NCBI GenBank assembly: GCA_002067855.1
Contig: MVQS01000326.1
Span: forward strand, 1-6,069
Reading direction: 5' to 3'
Length of the DNA: 6,069 nt
Origin: Syntrophaceae bacterium PtaB.Bin038
GTDB taxonomy: Bacteria > Desulfobacterota > Syntrophia > Syntrophales > UBA2192
The notes under the pieces are model-generated. The model was not told the DNA's origin, did not search any database, and was given only the letters and a program-made list of their open reading frames with translations. A program made the translations under genes and the position numbers. Of the stretch, positions 5,631 through 6,069 are shown piece by piece (the stretch's first letter is position 1; each line of letters opens with the position of its first letter).

Positions 5631-6069
5631 CTAGTCCCGCCGGCCCGCCGGGGCGCTGCCGCTGAAAAGGAGCTCCGAGGGGTTCGACTCCAGCCTCTCG
5701 AGGAGCCTCTCCAGGGTCTCCGAGGCGCGACGCAGGTTATCGCTCATGACCTGGACATCCCGGGCCGTCGTCCTCGACGCCCTCGAGAGGTGATCCACGG
5801 CCCGGTTCGCCTTCTCCGCCGTGTCGGCCAGCCGCAGGGCCTTGATCTCGTCGCGGGTCATCGCGATCAGCGACCGCGCCTCGGCAAGGGCCGCCCGCGT
5901 CTCCTCGGCGATCCCCTCGAGCCTGCCCTCCGCCGTGATCTTCTCGACGCGGGCCGCGGTCCGGTCGAGGTTGGCCGAGATCGACTCCAGGTTCGCCAGG
6001 ACCCTCTGCGTCCGGGGGCCCGAGAGGAGATCCTCCGCCGCCCTGGCCGAACGGGTGATGCTCTTCGAG
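5631..6069 (-). CDS. MCE/MlaD-family protein, C-terminal part only
   Basis: The frame runs from the window edge to TAG at 5631-5633 without a stop, giving 145 residues; a Met at base 5861 is internal, not the start. The sequence is a long, charged, mostly helical tail (…RVLANLESISANLDRTAARV…MTRDEIKALRLADTAEKANRAVDHL…) that ends NLRRASETLERLLERLESNPSELLFSG. This closing motif is typical of MlaD/MCE proteins, whose N-terminal MCE domain forms a ring tethered to the inner membrane and whose helical tail can build a periplasmic channel for lipids. The MCE domain and membrane anchor lie beyond the window. The lipoprotein gene follows 57 bases downstream, which supports an Mla/Pqi-like ABC transporter; its permease and ATPase would be expected upstream. 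Assignment rests on the tail plus the neighbour, so it is firm for the family but not for the subtype. Confidence 0.85.
   Translation of the reverse strand, partial: SKSITRSARAAEDLLSGPRTQRVLANLESISANLDRTAARVEKITAEGRLEGIAEETRAALAEARSLIAMTRDEIKALRLADTAEKANRAVDHLSRASRTTARDVQVMSDNLRRASETLERLLERLESNPSELLFSGSAPAGRRD

Overview
The window reads as GC-rich chromosomal DNA from a Gram-negative bacterium. Signs of an outer membrane are an MCE-type lipid-transport protein and a partner lipoprotein with a clean lipobox. The B12-dependent (class II) ribonucleotide reductase works with or without oxygen and is common in anaerobes. Together with the GC content and protein style, this hints at a Desulfobacterota (Syntrophia-like) organism. 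That placement is an impression, not something the sequence proves.

Layout. At the left, two plus-strand genes run as a tight pair: the last 72 codons of a ketopantoate reductase-family gene (1-220), then a complete isochorismatase-fold cysteine hydrolase (235-777). A 146-base gap (778-923) separates them from a convergent minus-strand block that fills the rest of the window. In the direction of transcription (right to left) this block holds: the C-terminal part of an MCE/MlaD-like protein (6069-5631, running off the edge); an ABC-transport auxiliary lipoprotein (5573-4944); a 178-base gap with a perfect palindrome and short repeats; a small stand-alone GAF-domain protein (4765-4202); an NAD-type glyceraldehyde-3-phosphate dehydrogenase (4123-3113); and a class II ribonucleotide reductase, nrdJ (3053-924).

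How the genes relate. The MCE protein and the lipoprotein are the periplasmic and outer-membrane parts of an Mla/Pqi-like lipid transporter; its ATPase and permease would be expected beyond base 6069. GAPDH and nrdJ are 59 bases apart with no visible terminator and may be co-transcribed, pairing central carbon metabolism with dNTP synthesis. The GAF protein has no output domain, so its role is open. The left-hand pair may form part of a small metabolic operon.

The coding content is mostly ordinary housekeeping. I saw no mobile element, CRISPR array, tRNA, rRNA or defence system, and no convincing undescribed system. The most unusual signal is a degenerate repeat family (CTTCYYAACTTC-like) in the gaps around the lipoprotein gene, one pair of which brackets a perfect 16-bp palindrome.
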